Assembly (NCBI GenBank): GCA_958009055.1
Contig: OY253658.1
Span: forward strand, 248,001-312,000
Reading direction: 5' to 3'
Length of the DNA stretch: 64,000 nucleotides
DNA from: Choricystis sp. odSpoLacu1
Lineage: Eukaryota; Chlorophyta; Trebouxiophyceae
This document shows positions 10,716-20,962 of the stretch, one piece after another. The position numbers were made by a program, and so were the translations under genes. A model generated the notes under the pieces. The model had not been told where the DNA came from. It worked only from the letters and a program-made list of their open reading frames with translations, and searched no databases. The first letter of the stretch is position 1. Every line of letters begins with the position of its first letter.

Positions 10716-12638
10716 TCAGAAGTCTTCGTCCGAGTCCCACCCCGGCCCCCCATCCTCGTCCGCGCCCTCAAACTGGGTGGGGTCGACCGCGTACCGCAGC
10801 AGGCCGCCAATGCCACCGAAGCCACGGCAGAATTGGGACCCTTCCTGCGACCGGTTGGTGACAAACTCCAGGGCACACCCAAACTTTTTGTAGTTGTTGG
10901 CCAGCCACTCCAGCATGGCCGTCTTGTCCTGGACTTCCAGTTCAGCGCCGGTGGCGGGGTCGACAAAGGCGCCCGGCGCGGCGGCGGCTTCCGGGGTCAT
11001 GAATTTGATTTCTGTCTCCCCCGTCACCGTGTTCTGCAGCGTGTACCGCCCCACGTCCAGCGACTCCCACACGATGAGCGTCTCCACGGCGCCCATCTCC
11101 AGGCAGGCCAGCGTGTCGGACACGCCAAAGATGATCTTGCCGGTGTCTTGCGCAATCTCATCGAAGAATTTGGAGATGAGCCTTTTTTCCTGGACAAATT
11201 TGACGTTGGCCAGTGCGTCGGCGGACAGCTCGATGGCCTGGTTGAACCCGTTTTCGCCACCTGGGTTGAGGAAGGGGGACGGGAGGTGAGTTAAAAAAAA
11301 ATGCTGCCCACACAAGGGCGTTTTTTCATGTTGCGCGCTCGTGGGACGGCGCACAGAGCCGTGACTGGCTCCAGCGCGCCGGCCCCCCACAAACGCGACG
11401 CAACGCCTGCCCCTTGTCACGTCTCCAGTGCGAATGGAGGGAAGGTGGAAAAACAGGCGCGCACAGGGCTTCATGTTGGGTAACCGCCATTTGATCTCAC
11501 GCCACTGGTGCCCCCGAGGGGGTCACAGGCAGGAAATTGGTAAGGCACCCGTTTGGGGAGGTGTGGGGGTGGGGGAAGGGGAGGGAGGCAGCGCCGCACA
11601 CACACACCCACACACACTCACGCCCACCAACCCCCCTTTCCTCTCTCTCTCACACACTCACCGTACGACACATCCACCACCGCCACCACGATCGACTTCA
11701 GCCGCGCGTCAAACAGGTCGGAGTCGGCCAGCTCGTTCTTGAACTCGGCGGAGCCAGCCAGGACAAGGCCAGCAATGTTGGGCCGCTCCCCGCCCGGCAC
11801 AAACACCTGAGTCGCGGTCTCTGCGACTTTCCTCACATAGTTGTGCCGCTTCTCCAGGCGCAGGCGGGCGAAGCGCAGGGCGGACTGGCCACCCCGCCCA
11901 TGCTTCTTGGGCAGCTCGACCGAGAACTTGTGGAGCACGTCGCGCGTGTTGCCGGAGAGCGTGCCAAAGAGGGACCCGTTGCCGTCCATCACGATGAAAC
12001 CGTACCGCGAGTCCGACTCCAACAACTCAGCCAGCGACTCTGTGTGGAACCTGTTGTCGCACAGGTACAGCGACGTGTTGATGGGTTTGAAGGGTTCAAA
12101 GTCGATGTTGAGTTTGCGCTCCTTGCCGTCGTCGGTGACCACCGTACCAGTGAAGAGGACGAGCCCGTTGTCCGGCACGCGCGAATACAGTTTCAACCTC
12201 TGCTGGCACGACGTGATGGCGCCCAACACCGACTGCCGGTTGACGCGGGACTTGATGTTGGAGGCGGTGCCGTACTCGTCGGCCAGCATTTTTTGGACGC
12301 GCGAGATCTGGAGGGTTGAGAGGGATGGCAAAACAAAAAAAATGATTTTTTTTGTTTCGCTCGTTTTGCTTTTTCTCTCCCGTCCTCCACCCTCTCCCAC
12401 TCTCTCTCTCACCTGGTCGCGCGGCGGCAGGATGAGCGAGATCATGGACGTGCCGTTGCCGCGGGCTTCGTCCAGGCCTTTGATGAGCTGTGGTGGTGGT
12501 GGGGTGGGTGAAGAGTGAGGGTCGAGAGCCAGCGCAGAGGAGGCGCCCGATCCCCCCCCTCTTCCCTCTTCAACTCACCCGCTTGATCTTCCAAATCTCG
12601 ATCTGCTTCTCCGCGTCTTCGGCGCCCTTGTCCCCCAT
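10716..12638 (-). CDS. ERF1: Eukaryotic peptide chain release factor subunit 1 (eRF1)
   Basis: Four exons: 12638-12579, 12487-12413, 12307-11662 and 11260-10716 (about 441 aa). All three domains are present. Domain N carries NIKS (about residue 62) and YLCDNRF, which satisfies the YxCxxxF stop-decoding motif, so standard stop-codon use is expected. Domain M carries [14 protein letters not shown], with GGQ near residue 182 triggering peptidyl-tRNA hydrolysis. Domain C ([22 protein letters not shown] to [14 protein letters not shown]) binds eRF3. It acts in cytosolic translation termination. The third intron is long for this window (401 nt). It diverges from RIO1, another ribosome-related gene. 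Confidence 0.98.
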
Positions 12639-13199
12639 GGCGGCACGCGGGGGCGCGGAGCGCGAGGACGACGCGGGGCGCGCGTGTGTGGGGGGGGGAG
12701 GGGGGCGGCGGTGGGTGGACGCCGAAGAAAAAAAAAGGCTGTGGAAAAAAGGAAAGGGTGGTGGTCAGCGCGTGTGCGCACACCCGGGCTCTGGCACACT
12801 GGCGTGTGTGTGCGGTGGGTGGGGGCGGGGCGGGGCGGGCGGGAGGCGTCGCAATTGGCGCGGCGGCGGCAGCCGATTTTAATGGCAGGGGGATGCGCCG
12901 GCCAGCGCGCCGTCGGCCGCCGGCGAGTGCAGGCACGCGTACACACACACCACACACACCGCTGACTGCAGGTGGGGGGAAAGGCACACGTACCGGGAGC
13001 GAGTTGGCTGAGCGGAAAAAAGGGAGCAGACTCGTCCCTTTTCACTTTTGTGTCTGCCGGCTGCAGTTCGACACTAGTTTTGTCTCTGTCTGTCTTTCTC
13101 TTCGCCGCCGCCGTGTGCCAAGCCACTCGTGCTCGCACACCGGCCACTCAGACTCCCCTTTCTACCGCCTGGGGGGAGTCGCGCCTGGAGCTCGCTCCA
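12639..13199. promoter_or_regulatory. Divergent eRF1/RIO1 upstream region
   Basis: 561 bp between two head-to-head start codons, containing CA- and GT-rich stretches near 12780 and 12945. An open frame running into RIO1 from 12972 has no family support and is treated as leader. A tRNA-like A-box at 13005-13015 was examined and rejected. A shared promoter for a translation gene pair is an inference. Confidence 0.45.
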
Positions 13200-15146
13200 A
13201 TGGGCAACCCCCCGTCGACCGCGGCGGCCGACGCATGCGCGCCGCCGCCGCCCACCACGCCCGCCCAGCCGACCGTCGCCACCGTCTCTGCGCCTGCTGG
13301 ACGTCAAGCCGAAGACGTCAACCTCGTCTCTGCGGCAGCGACCGCGGCGGCGGTGGACGTGGAGGCGGTGGACACAGACGCCGACTCGGACACAGTCGCA
13401 GACGCGCTCGACCGCGTCGAGTGGGCAGGTGAGAGAGAGAGAGAGAGAGTGGAGAGAGAGAGAGAGAGAACTAGAGAGAGGCGGTGGGCGGAAGAGAGTC
13501 ACGGGGCGTTCTTTTTCTCACCCCCCCCACTTTCTCTCTCTCTCTCAGGCTCGCCTCGCGCCGCCACCACCACCACGCCCGCCGCCAACCACACCGCCGC
13601 CGCGGCACTCGCAGCAGGCCTCTTCGACGGCGCCCTGCGTCGCTCCTACCGCCACGCGTCCCCCCCCTCCTCGGACGACGACGACCACCACCACCACCAC
13701 CGCGGCGCACGTTTCGACGACGACCGCCTGGCCGCCCTCGGCCCCGCCTCCTCCCGCCCGGGGGGCGCGTCCGCCGCCGCCCGTGCCGCGTACACCGCCT
13801 CCCGCGCCGCCCGGCGGGCGGGGGCGAGGCGGGAGCGGGACAAGGCGGATCGAGCCACCGTCGAAACCGTGCTCGACCCCCGCACCCGCCTCGTCCTGTT
13901 CAAACTGCTCAACGCGGGCGTGTTTGCGAGTCTGCATGGCTGCATCTCCACGGGGAAAGAAGCCAACGTGTACTTTGCTGTGGGAGGCCCCGCGACCGGC
14001 CACTCGGCATTGGCGGTCAAAGTCTACAAAACCTCGGTCCTCGCCTTCAAGGACAGGCACCGCTACGTGGCGGGCGACTACCGCTATGAACGCGGGTATG
14101 GAGGGGGCGGCAACGCGAGGCGCATGGTGCGCGTGTGGGCCGAGAAGGAGGCGCGCAACCTGTCGCGCTTGGCAGCCGCGGGTGTCCCCTGCCCCACCGT
14201 CGTCACGCTGAGGTCGCACGTGCTGGTGATGACCCTGATTGGAGATGCGGTCACCGGGGATGCAGCTCCGAGGCTGAAAGATGCAGCCCTCTCCCCCCGC
14301 CGTGCGCGCGCCGCCCACCGCGACGTCCTCCTCTCCACGCGCGCCATGTACGCCCGCGCCCGCCTGGTCCACGCCGACCTGTCTGAATACAACCTACTCT
14401 ACCACGGCGACCGAGCCGTCGTCATCGACGTGTCACAGAGCGTCGATCTCGACCACCCACACGCGTTTGACTTTTTGAGGCGCGACTCGGCCACCGTCGC
14501 GTCCTTCTTCGCGCGCAAGGGCGTCGTCACCCTGTCCCCGCGTGCTTCATTCGACTTTGTGACGGACCCGCGGCCGTTGACGGTGGAGCAGGAGGAGGCG
14601 GTGTTAGATGCTGCCCTGGCGGCGGCTAAAGCCGCGGCCGAGACAGCCGGCTCCACCGCCGCCCCCCCCACCGACGCAGGCGCGGAAGCCGTCTTCATGG
14701 CGGCCCACATACCTCGCCGCCTGGGCGACGTGGCCGACCATCAGCGCGACACGGCACGCTTGGCGGAGGGCGGCGCAGCAGCAGAAGGCATCTTTTATCA
14801 GGCGTTGGCCGGCATGACAGAGGACATGACGAGGGTGAAGGAGGAGGACAAGGAGGAGGGCGGCGACGGCGATGAAGAGGAGAGCGACAGCGACTCTGAC
14901 GAGACCGACTCGGACGCGTCCTCCTCCTCCACCGCCTCCTCCTCCTCCCGCCGCTCCTCCCGCCCCCGCCGCCCCAACAAGGGCGCCCGCGCCTGCACCC
15001 TGCCCCCCGACGAAGCTGAAGCCGCGCGCGTGGAGAGGCGGGCGGCCAAGGCGGTGGTTAAAGAGGCCGCGCGCGAGCGGCGCCAGACAAAGACGCCGAA
15101 ACACGTCAAAAAGAGGGCGGTCGCCAAAGGCAAGAAGAAGCGGTGA
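13200..15146 (+). CDS. RIOK1: RIO1-type atypical protein kinase
   Basis: Exons 13200-13428 and 13549-15146 (608 aa). The RIO kinase core carries the nucleotide-binding STGKEANVYFA (about residue 209), AVKVYKTS with the catalytic Lys, FKDRHRYVAGDYRY, the catalytic loop LVHADLSEYNLLY, the metal loop VIDVSQSVDLDHPHAFDFL and RRD. RIO1 is a kinase/ATPase needed for late cytoplasmic 40S maturation. The N-terminus is acidic with an Asp/His cluster (DDDDHHHHH), and the C-terminus ends in an acidic/Ser stretch and a Lys/Arg tail (KKRAVAKGKKKR), as in RIO1 orthologues. The 120-nt intron starts with a (GA)n stretch and ends with a (CT)n stretch that could base-pair. The start at 13200 was chosen because upstream codons look non-coding. 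Confidence 0.95.
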   Translation: MGNPPSTAAADACAPPPPTTPAQPTVATVSAPAGRQAEDVNLVSAAATAAAVDVEAVDTDADSDTVADALDRVEWAGERERERVERERERTRERRWAEESHGAFFFSPPPLSLSLSGSPRAATTTTPAANHTAAAALAAGLFDGALRRSYRHASPPSSDDDDHHHHHRGARFDDDRLAALGPASSRPGGASAAARAAYTASRAARRAGARRERDKADRATVETVLDPRTRLVLFKLLNAGVFASLHGCISTGKEANVYFAVGGPATGHSALAVKVYKTSVLAFKDRHRYVAGDYRYERGYGGGGNARRMVRVWAEKEARNLSRLAAAGVPCPTVVTLRSHVLVMTLIGDAVTGDAAPRLKDAALSPRRARAAHRDVLLSTRAMYARARLVHADLSEYNLLYHGDRAVVIDVSQSVDLDHPHAFDFLRRDSATVASFFARKGVVTLSPRASFDFVTDPRPLTVEQEEAVLDAALAAAKAAAETAGSTAAPPTDAGAEAVFMAAHIPRRLGDVADHQRDTARLAEGGAAAEGIFYQALAGMTEDMTRVKEEDKEEGGDGDEEESDSDSDETDSDASSSSTASSSSRRSSRPRRPNKGARACTLPPDEAEAARVERRAAKAVVKEAARERRQTKTPKHVKKRAVAKGKKKR

Positions 15147-15215
15147 GTGAATATGGGTGTGTGTTCTGTTTTTGTTGTTGTTTTCCGTTTAAAAGCATGA
15201 AGAAACCTGCAAATT

Positions 15216-17839
15216 CTACCGGTCGGGCGACCCCTCGCGCGACGCACTGCCGCTCCCCCCACTGCGCAGCGCGCGCACCACCGCCTCCACGTCCCGCCGG
15301 GCGCTGGCCCCCGCCGCACTGCGCCCGCCGCGGGGGGGGTCGCGATACTTGGCCAGCACGTCGGGGAGGTCGGGGCGGGCGAGGAGGGCGGCGTAGGGTG
15401 AGGGAGAGTTTCCACCGGTGTTGTCGCCACCACCACCGCTGCCGTCGACCAACTCCCTCACGCGCCCCGTCGCCAGCGCGTGGCACAGCTGGGCCAGGGG
15501 GGCCAGGCCAGGTCCAGCGCCTGCTCCTCCCCCCCCAGCTTCGGCCGCGGCGGCCAGGGCGGCCACGTCCGCATGCAACCGCGCGAGCGCGTGCGCGTTG
15601 AACGCGGGCACACCAACCCCCCGCCTCGCCAGCACGCGCCACAGGGCGGCCCCCGCAGCGGTGGCTGCTGCCCCGGACACGCGGGCGGCGGAGGCGGGGG
15701 GCAGGACGGCGGCCGCAGCGGCCGCGGCGGCGCGGATCAGGGAGGCAAGGGCAGCGCCGTGGCGCGATGTCGCGTCGCCGCCGCCCGGGGGGGGCGGCGC
15801 GTCGGGCGTCCACACCGCCGCCACCGCGCGCTCGGCCAGGGCGCGGGCAGCGGCATCGATGAGGCGGTCGGCGGCGGCGGCGGCGGCGGCGCGGAGCGAG
15901 TCCCAGGGCTCGGCCGCGACAGCGGCGCCCGCGGCGGATGGTGGTGGCAGCACGCTGCCACCGCCGCCGCCACTCACTGTGGCCACTGTGAACGCGTCCA
16001 GCGATGCAGACGCAGCAGCCAGAGCTGACGCATCGGCCTGCACAGACAGCGCGGTCTCCAGGGCGCCCGGGGAGGCGGGGTCGAGGCCTTCCAGGCGCGC
16101 TGCGAGCAGGGGCGCCAGCGCGCGCGCGGCGGACGCATCGCGCGCAGCGCGTGCCGCCCGCAGCGCGTCCGCGTGCGACCCAAGGCCCGCGCCAAAGGCG
16201 GCGACATCGATGACAACGTCGCGCAGGGCGCGGGCTAGGGCGGGGGCGGCGGAGGTGAAGCGGGCGTGCGAAGTGGGTGCAGCGCCGGCAGCGGCGACCG
16301 GGGGGGCGCGTCAGCCCTAAAGCCGCCACCGCGCCCGCGTCGGCTGGACTGGCTGCCGTGTACAGAGGCGGGTGCGTGCCCTTGGCGGGAGGCGCGCACG
16401 CGGGGGCAGCAGTGGCCGCTGCCGCGCGCGCCGACGTGGTCGCGAGCGCGGCGCGCCCGGCGGATGCCGCGCCGCGAAGATCATCCCCCGGCCGCCCCGC
16501 CGCGTCCGCTGCGTCCGCCAGCAGCAAGAGAGCGTCCTTGATCTCTAGCAAAGCGGCCGGACTCGTGCTGGCGCCTGGCGCGGCCGCCCAGGCTGCCGCC
16601 GCGACCGCCTCGAACGCCGCGACCGCGTCGGCCCACCGCCCGCCATCGCCATCGCCGCCATCCAGCGGCGGCGGCAGCACGCGCGCCGCCGCGTCAGCCG
16701 CATCGAACGCGCCCGCCAGCACGGCTGCGTGGGCGGGGGCCGCGCCCGGGGCTGCTGCATCACGCGGCGGGGCGGCCGCCAGGGCGGCCAGCACGGCGCC
16801 GCGCTGCGCGTCGAAAAAGGAGGCCAGGGACGCCGCGTCGGCGGGGCCCAGGGCCGCTGCCGCGCGGGCGGCGGCCACCAGGGGGGCTACATCGGGTGGA
16901 GGGGGCGACGCCGATGGAGGGGCGGCCAGCAGGGCGGCGGCAGCGGGGGCGGTGCGAGCGGAGACGCGCGCGCCGCTGCCGCCTCCACCACGCCGAGCCG
17001 CGGCACGCGCCGCGGCAGCAGTCCGCCTGGCCGCCGCCAGCCGCAGCACGCCCCGCCCCACCGCCCCCGCGTCCGCGCGGGCGGCGGCAAGCCAGTCGGC
17101 GACCGCCGCGCGCGCGGCCGCGCGCGCGGCCGCGCCGACGCCCGCTGCAGCCGACGCCGCGTGCGGCGCCAGGCGGGCCAGGGCGGCGTCCGAGGCGGCA
17201 TCGTCGCGAGCAGAGGTGGCCAGCGCCACCGCGCGCGCCTGCCTGCCGTCGGCCGCGCGTGCGCGCGCGGCCGTCAGGCAAGCCAGCACACGCTGCGCGC
17301 GCCGTGTGGCAGACCGCGCGGCCGCCACGCCCGCCTCCGCGGCCCGCAGGGCGGCAGCATCCTCCAGCGCGCCCGCCAGGCCGCCACCAGCGCCCGCCAG
17401 GCCGGCCGCGCCGTCGGCCAGGGAGGCGCGCAGCACGCGCGCGCGGTCGGCCAGGGCGCACACGTCCGCCGCAGCCACCAGCAGGGTGCCCCCCTCCTCA
17501 GCACACAGGGCGCGGGCGTCAGCATCGGCGGCATCGGCGGCAGCTTCCAGGGCGGAGAGGACGGGGGTGGCGGCCGCCGCGGCGGGGGGGGAGGGCGGGC
17601 GCGGCGCCCGTCGCGCGTGGCGACGGCGCGGGCCACCCGCCCGGCGTCCCCGGCGGCCCCACGCTGGCGCGAGGCGTGGCCATGCCACTCGCACGTGGCG
17701 TGGCCAGGCCGACGTCTGACGGCCGTGCACTCAACCGCGGCGCGCGCAGCGGGGGGGGCGGCGGCGCGCGGCTGCTGAAGGCAGCGCGCACGAGAGCCGT
17801 CACGTCGTCTGCATCCAGAGCAGCGATGACGTCCGGCAT
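15216..17839 (-). CDS. SEC15: Exocyst complex component SEC15 (EXOC6)
   Basis: Single exon with two frame breaks. Removing one base at 17584-17591 and one at 16300-16306 gives 873 aa, close to the family length. The N-terminal helical region (ICxxE-like ALCAEEGGTLLVAAADVCAL, then RATRRAQRVLACLTAARA) matches the SEC15 N-terminal coiled coils. DVAPLVAAARAAAALGPADA..FFDAQRGAVLAALAA matches the family segment ending in a YY.K.R..QL motif. The C-terminal helical domain includes RALRDVVIDVAAFG and ends DVLAKYRDP..DVEAVVRALRS. SEC15 links Rab GTPases to the exocyst, tethering secretory vesicles at the plasma membrane. Composition is extremely Ala-rich, so the identification rests on helix order and scattered motifs. 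The stop lies 69 bp from the convergent RIO1 stop. Confidence 0.7.
16300..16306 (-). other. Frame break in SEC15 at a G7 run
   Basis: Upstream frame ends ..AALGLTRPP and the downstream frame resumes VAAAGAAPTSHARFTS. One base fewer restores continuity. No splice signals are present. Confidence 0.65.
17584..17591 (-). other. Frame break in SEC15 at a G8 run
   Basis: The start frame (MPDVIAALDADDVTALVRAAF..APALPP) and the main frame (PAAAAATPVLSALEAAADAAD) join if one base is removed from this eight-base run. No GT-AG pair fits. Confidence 0.65.
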
Positions 17840-18179
17840 CAGCGGGACGGGGGCAGCGGGGCGGAGGACGCGCAGGAGAGCGACATTGGTGTTTGATGGG
17901 GGGGGCGGGAACGGGTAGCGTGCGAGGGCGGCACGCGGCGGGCGTGCCTCCAGCGATGGCGTGGGCTTGTATGGACGCGTTTGAGAGGGAGAGGGGGAGA
18001 GAAAAGGGGGAGCACAAGGGGAGGATCACGACCCTCCCCTCTTGTTCGATCGGGTGTGGTCGACCTCTCTGAAAAACGCGCTCAAGTGAACGCCCAGCCG
18101 GCAAGCCGGCGCGATGATTTTTTTGATTACTTTTCTAACAGTTGAAAGGCCACCACTAAAACAAAACACACTGTCCCCA
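17840..18179 (-). promoter_or_regulatory. SEC15 upstream / Derlin 3' region
   Basis: 340 bp between same-strand genes. The frame upstream of the SEC15 ATG stays open for some 40 codons but has no in-frame ATG. A short inverted repeat gccggc-aa-gccggc lies near 18096. The Derlin-proximal half is A/T-rich and probably its 3'UTR. No gene seen. Confidence 0.4.
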
Positions 18180-19493
18180 TCACTCAACATGCAGTCGCCG
18201 CCCCGCCGCCTCCACGCGCGGCCGCGCGCGCCCGCCCCCGCTCACGCCCTCCACCAGCGCCGCCAGCAGGGCGGGCGTGGCCAGCGGGCGCCGCCCGCCG
18301 GACATGCGGGGGTAGACATCCTCCAGGAAGTAGTAGAGATGGCCTGTTGTGGGGAGAGGAGGAGTGGGGTGGGGAGGGTGGAAAGGGGAGGGGAGGCACA
18401 CGAAACACACACACCACAGCCCCCTCCCCCCACCCCACACACTCACCTGCTCCCATGCCCAGCACATCCACCGCCGCACTGGACCGCAGCAGGGAGGAGA
18501 GCGCGAGCAGGACCCACGGCAGGTAGGGTGCGGTAAAAGTGAGAATGCCCAAAAAGGACAGCGACACGTGGCGGTTGCGCCGCGACCATACGTACACCAT
18601 CATGAAGGCGAGGGACGACCCCAGGAACTGGACGCCGGCGAGGGGGGCGGCGGCGGCCAGGGCGGCGCCCCCCAGGAGGAGCATCCACAGGAAGTCAGCG
18701 GCGCGGCCGCGGAAGGAGGCTTCCTCCAAAGCTTTGGCGTACTTGACGAGGAAGAACATGTGGAAGACAAAGTCGAGGTCTAGGTGTGTGTGTGGGAAGG
18801 GGGGGGGGCGTGTGTGGTGTGTGAGCGCACACAGGAGGGACGCGCCGCGCGCGCGCTTCACATCCCTCCCCCCCTCCTCCCCCCCTCCCCTCACTCACTC
18901 AGCGACCCAAAGTACAGAAAACTGGTGACCAGGCGCCACACTTCCCCCTTTTGAAAGATGAGGCGCGCGTTGTAGTAGATGTTGAAGGGAGCGATGAGCT
19001 GTGGAGGAGAAACAAAGGGTGGTCACACAAAAAAAACAAGGACTCCACCACAACAACAGCACCGACACCACCCGTTTTCCTTACCTCCAGCGCGCACGCG
19101 GCCGTCGTCAGTATGCACAGCGTGACATAGGTGCGGGTGACGGGCGGCAGCTGTGGAGGGAAGGGGGAGTGGGGGTGAGGGTCAAGGACAGAGGGAGAGA
19201 CTTTTTTCTAGCCTGCGCGGCACGTGCTTTCCCACACACATGCGCACCTGCTTGTACCAATTCTCGATGGGCTGTGGAAAAGGGGAGAGAGGGGGGGAAG
19301 TGTTGAGACCTGTCTGTGGGCGCGCGGTGAATAGGGCGCGCCAAAACAACGCGCGCACGATGAAGGCGCCCACCCAGCCAACGACGCACGCCCACGCCGT
19401 CAACAGCGTGTTCAACACAAAGGCGTGCTGCCGGAGGCGCCAGCTGCGTGGCGCGGAGCGCGTGCGCGCAAACGGGAGAGAAAGGACACACCA
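18180..19493 (-). CDS. DERL: Derlin (DER1 family, ER-associated degradation)
   Basis: Exons: 19493-19491 (ATG only, tentative), 19271-19248, 19150-19085, 18998-18899, 18779-18447 and 18343-18180 (229 aa). The body is unmistakable: PIENWYKQLPPVTRTYVTL, FNIYYNARLIFQKGEVWRLVTSFLYFGS, LDFVFHMFFLVKYAKALEE, SFRGRAADFLWMLL and GHLYYFLEDVYPRMSGGRRPL. The WR motif (EVWRLVT) and the GxxxG-like GMGAGHLYYF of rhomboid-like pseudoproteases are present; no catalytic Ser/His dyad is expected. It is a multi-pass ER membrane protein that thins the bilayer for retrotranslocation of misfolded proteins. One intron ends TAG. The only ATG on this strand that can be spliced to PIENWYKQ is followed immediately by a donor (ATG|gtgtgt), so the first coding exon would be just the start codon. 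Confidence 0.9.
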
Positions 19494-19779
19494 TTGCAAG
19501 ACGCTCGGGTGGGTGTGGGGCTCCGTCTCGCGCGGATTCGTGACGCAGAGCTTGGACGTGTGTGTGTGTGTATGTGTCGTGTGGGGAGGGCGCGTTGCAG
19601 CAGAGGCGTGTGCGCCACGCGCGGACTCAGAGAGAGAGAAGAGAGAGAGAGGAAAAAGAATGCGAAATGACGAGAGTGAAACGAAAAAAAAAACACCAAT
19701 CACACCTTTCGTTCGCCTGCTTTCTGCGGGCAAACTACAGGCGCAGGGGGCGTGTGCTGCACCCCACGTCGCGACAGCA
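19494..19779. promoter_or_regulatory. Divergent Derlin/AGA upstream region
   Basis: 286 bp between head-to-head starts, containing a (GT)n stretch near 19557-19575 and GA-rich sequence near 19630-19660. No coding exon is supported. Confidence 0.35.
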
Positions 19780-20853
19780 ATGCGAGCAGTCGCCTGCATT
19801 GCCGCGCTGGTCGTGGCCGCGGCCGCGACACGACCACCCGCGCCACCGCCTCTCCCCCTCATCATCCACACCTGGCCGTGGCGCGTCGCGACAGAGGCAG
19901 GGTGGGACGTGCTCTCCAACGGTGACTCCCCCCTGGACGCGGTCCAAGCGGCCGCGGCCGCGGCCGAGGCTGCGCGCTGCGACGGCACGGTCGGCCCTGG
20001 CGGCTCCCCCGACGAAACAGGGGAAACAACACTCGACGCCATGCTCATGGACGGTACCACCATGCGTGCTGGCGGCGTGGGCGACCTGCGCGGCGTGGCG
20101 GGCGCGGTGGCGGTCGCGCGGCTGGTGATGGACACAACCACTCACACCCTGTTGGTGGGCGAGTCGGCGGCCGCGTTTGCGGTGGGGCTGGGGGCTGAGC
20201 CCTCCAACCTGACGTCACCCGCCAGCGCGGCTGCGTGGCGGGCGTGGCAGGAGGGCGGGTGCCAGCCCAACTTTTGGCGGTCGGGCAGCGTGGCGCCGGA
20301 CCCTCGCGCGTCGTGTGGGCCGTACCGTCTGACTGGCGATGATGCTGCAGTCTTCACAACACTCTCGCTGCCCCCGCCCCACCCGTCCCGCCACTCGCAC
20401 GACACGATCGCGGCTGTTGCAGTCGACGCCGGCGGCGCGATCGCGGCGGGTGCCTCCTCCAACGGCGCCTCCCACAAGATTGCCGTCCGAGTGGGCGACG
20501 CCGCCGTCCCCGGGGGCGGCGCCTACGCGTCCCACGCTGCAGGGTGCGGGTCCACGGGGGATGGCGACGCTCATCTTCGCTATCTTCCCTGCGCGGTCGC
20601 GGTCGCGGCTGTCGAGGCAGGAGCCCACCCGTCCGACGCGGCGCGCGCCGCCATCACCCGCATCGCACGCCGGGAGCCCGGGTACAGGGGTGCCCTGGTG
20701 GTGGCCGACTCGCGTGGCAGGGTGGGGGCGGCTGCAGCGGGGTGGGCGTTTTCGTATTCGGTCGCGTCCCCCGCGACGGGGGGGGTGCCCCGCTTTGTGA
20801 GCGTGGACCCGATTGATGGTGGTGATGGTGGTGATGGTGGCAGCGTAGTTTAG
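19780..20853 (+). CDS. AGA: Aspartylglucosaminidase (N4-(beta-N-acetylglucosaminyl)-L-asparaginase)
   Basis: Single exon of 357 aa. It starts with a cleavable signal peptide (MRAVACIAALVVAAAATRP) for lysosome/vacuole or secretion. The Ntn-hydrolase core is clear. The autocleavage site is HDTIAAVAVDAGGAIAAGASSNG, where Thr of HDT becomes the N-terminal nucleophile of the beta chain. HKIAVRVGDAAVPGGGAYA, STGDGDAHLRYLPC and GALVVADSRGRVGAAAAGW follow. It cleaves the GlcNAc-Asn bond of glycoasparagines during glycoprotein turnover. The alpha-chain motif LDAMLMDGTTMRAGGVGDLRGV is also present. The C-terminus ends in a short GGD repeat from a GAT-GGT-GGT microsatellite. Divergent from Derlin, so ER quality control and glycoprotein breakdown genes share an upstream region. 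Confidence 0.95.
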   Translation: MRAVACIAALVVAAAATRPPAPPPLPLIIHTWPWRVATEAGWDVLSNGDSPLDAVQAAAAAAEAARCDGTVGPGGSPDETGETTLDAMLMDGTTMRAGGVGDLRGVAGAVAVARLVMDTTTHTLLVGESAAAFAVGLGAEPSNLTSPASAAAWRAWQEGGCQPNFWRSGSVAPDPRASCGPYRLTGDDAAVFTTLSLPPPHPSRHSHDTIAAVAVDAGGAIAAGASSNGASHKIAVRVGDAAVPGGGAYASHAAGCGSTGDGDAHLRYLPCAVAVAAVEAGAHPSDAARAAITRIARREPGYRGALVVADSRGRVGAAAAGWAFSYSVASPATGGVPRFVSVDPIDGGDGGDGGSVV

Positions 20854-20962
20854 CAGCAGAGAGAGAGTTATTGTATCATTTTTTTCGCGAAGAAAAAAGT
20901 GGATCGTGAAACAGAGTCGAAGAAAAAAAAATCTGGCAAACAAACACCCTCCCCCCCAAAAC

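Noticed and set aside
13005..13075. A-box-like tggctgagcgg and a GTTCGAC B-box-like element, suggesting a tRNA upstream of RIO1
   Set aside because: The seven bases before the A-box do not pair with sequence after the B-box, and the T-stem has at most two pairs; no cloverleaf forms.
12972..13199. Upstream in-frame extension of RIO1 from 12972
   Set aside because: Ser/Leu/Val-rich codons without family similarity; the ATG at 13200 gives a normal RIO1 N-terminus.
16277..17719. 480-codon plus-strand Ala/Arg open frame
   Set aside because: Antisense shadow of SEC15; no helix pattern or motif of its own.
19340..19450. Hydrophobic helix-like frame (HAFVLNTLLTAWACVVGWVGAFIV) upstream of Derlin
   Set aside because: It has no ATG and no match to the Derlin N-terminus; it falls within the intron that joins the ATG to PIENWYKQ.
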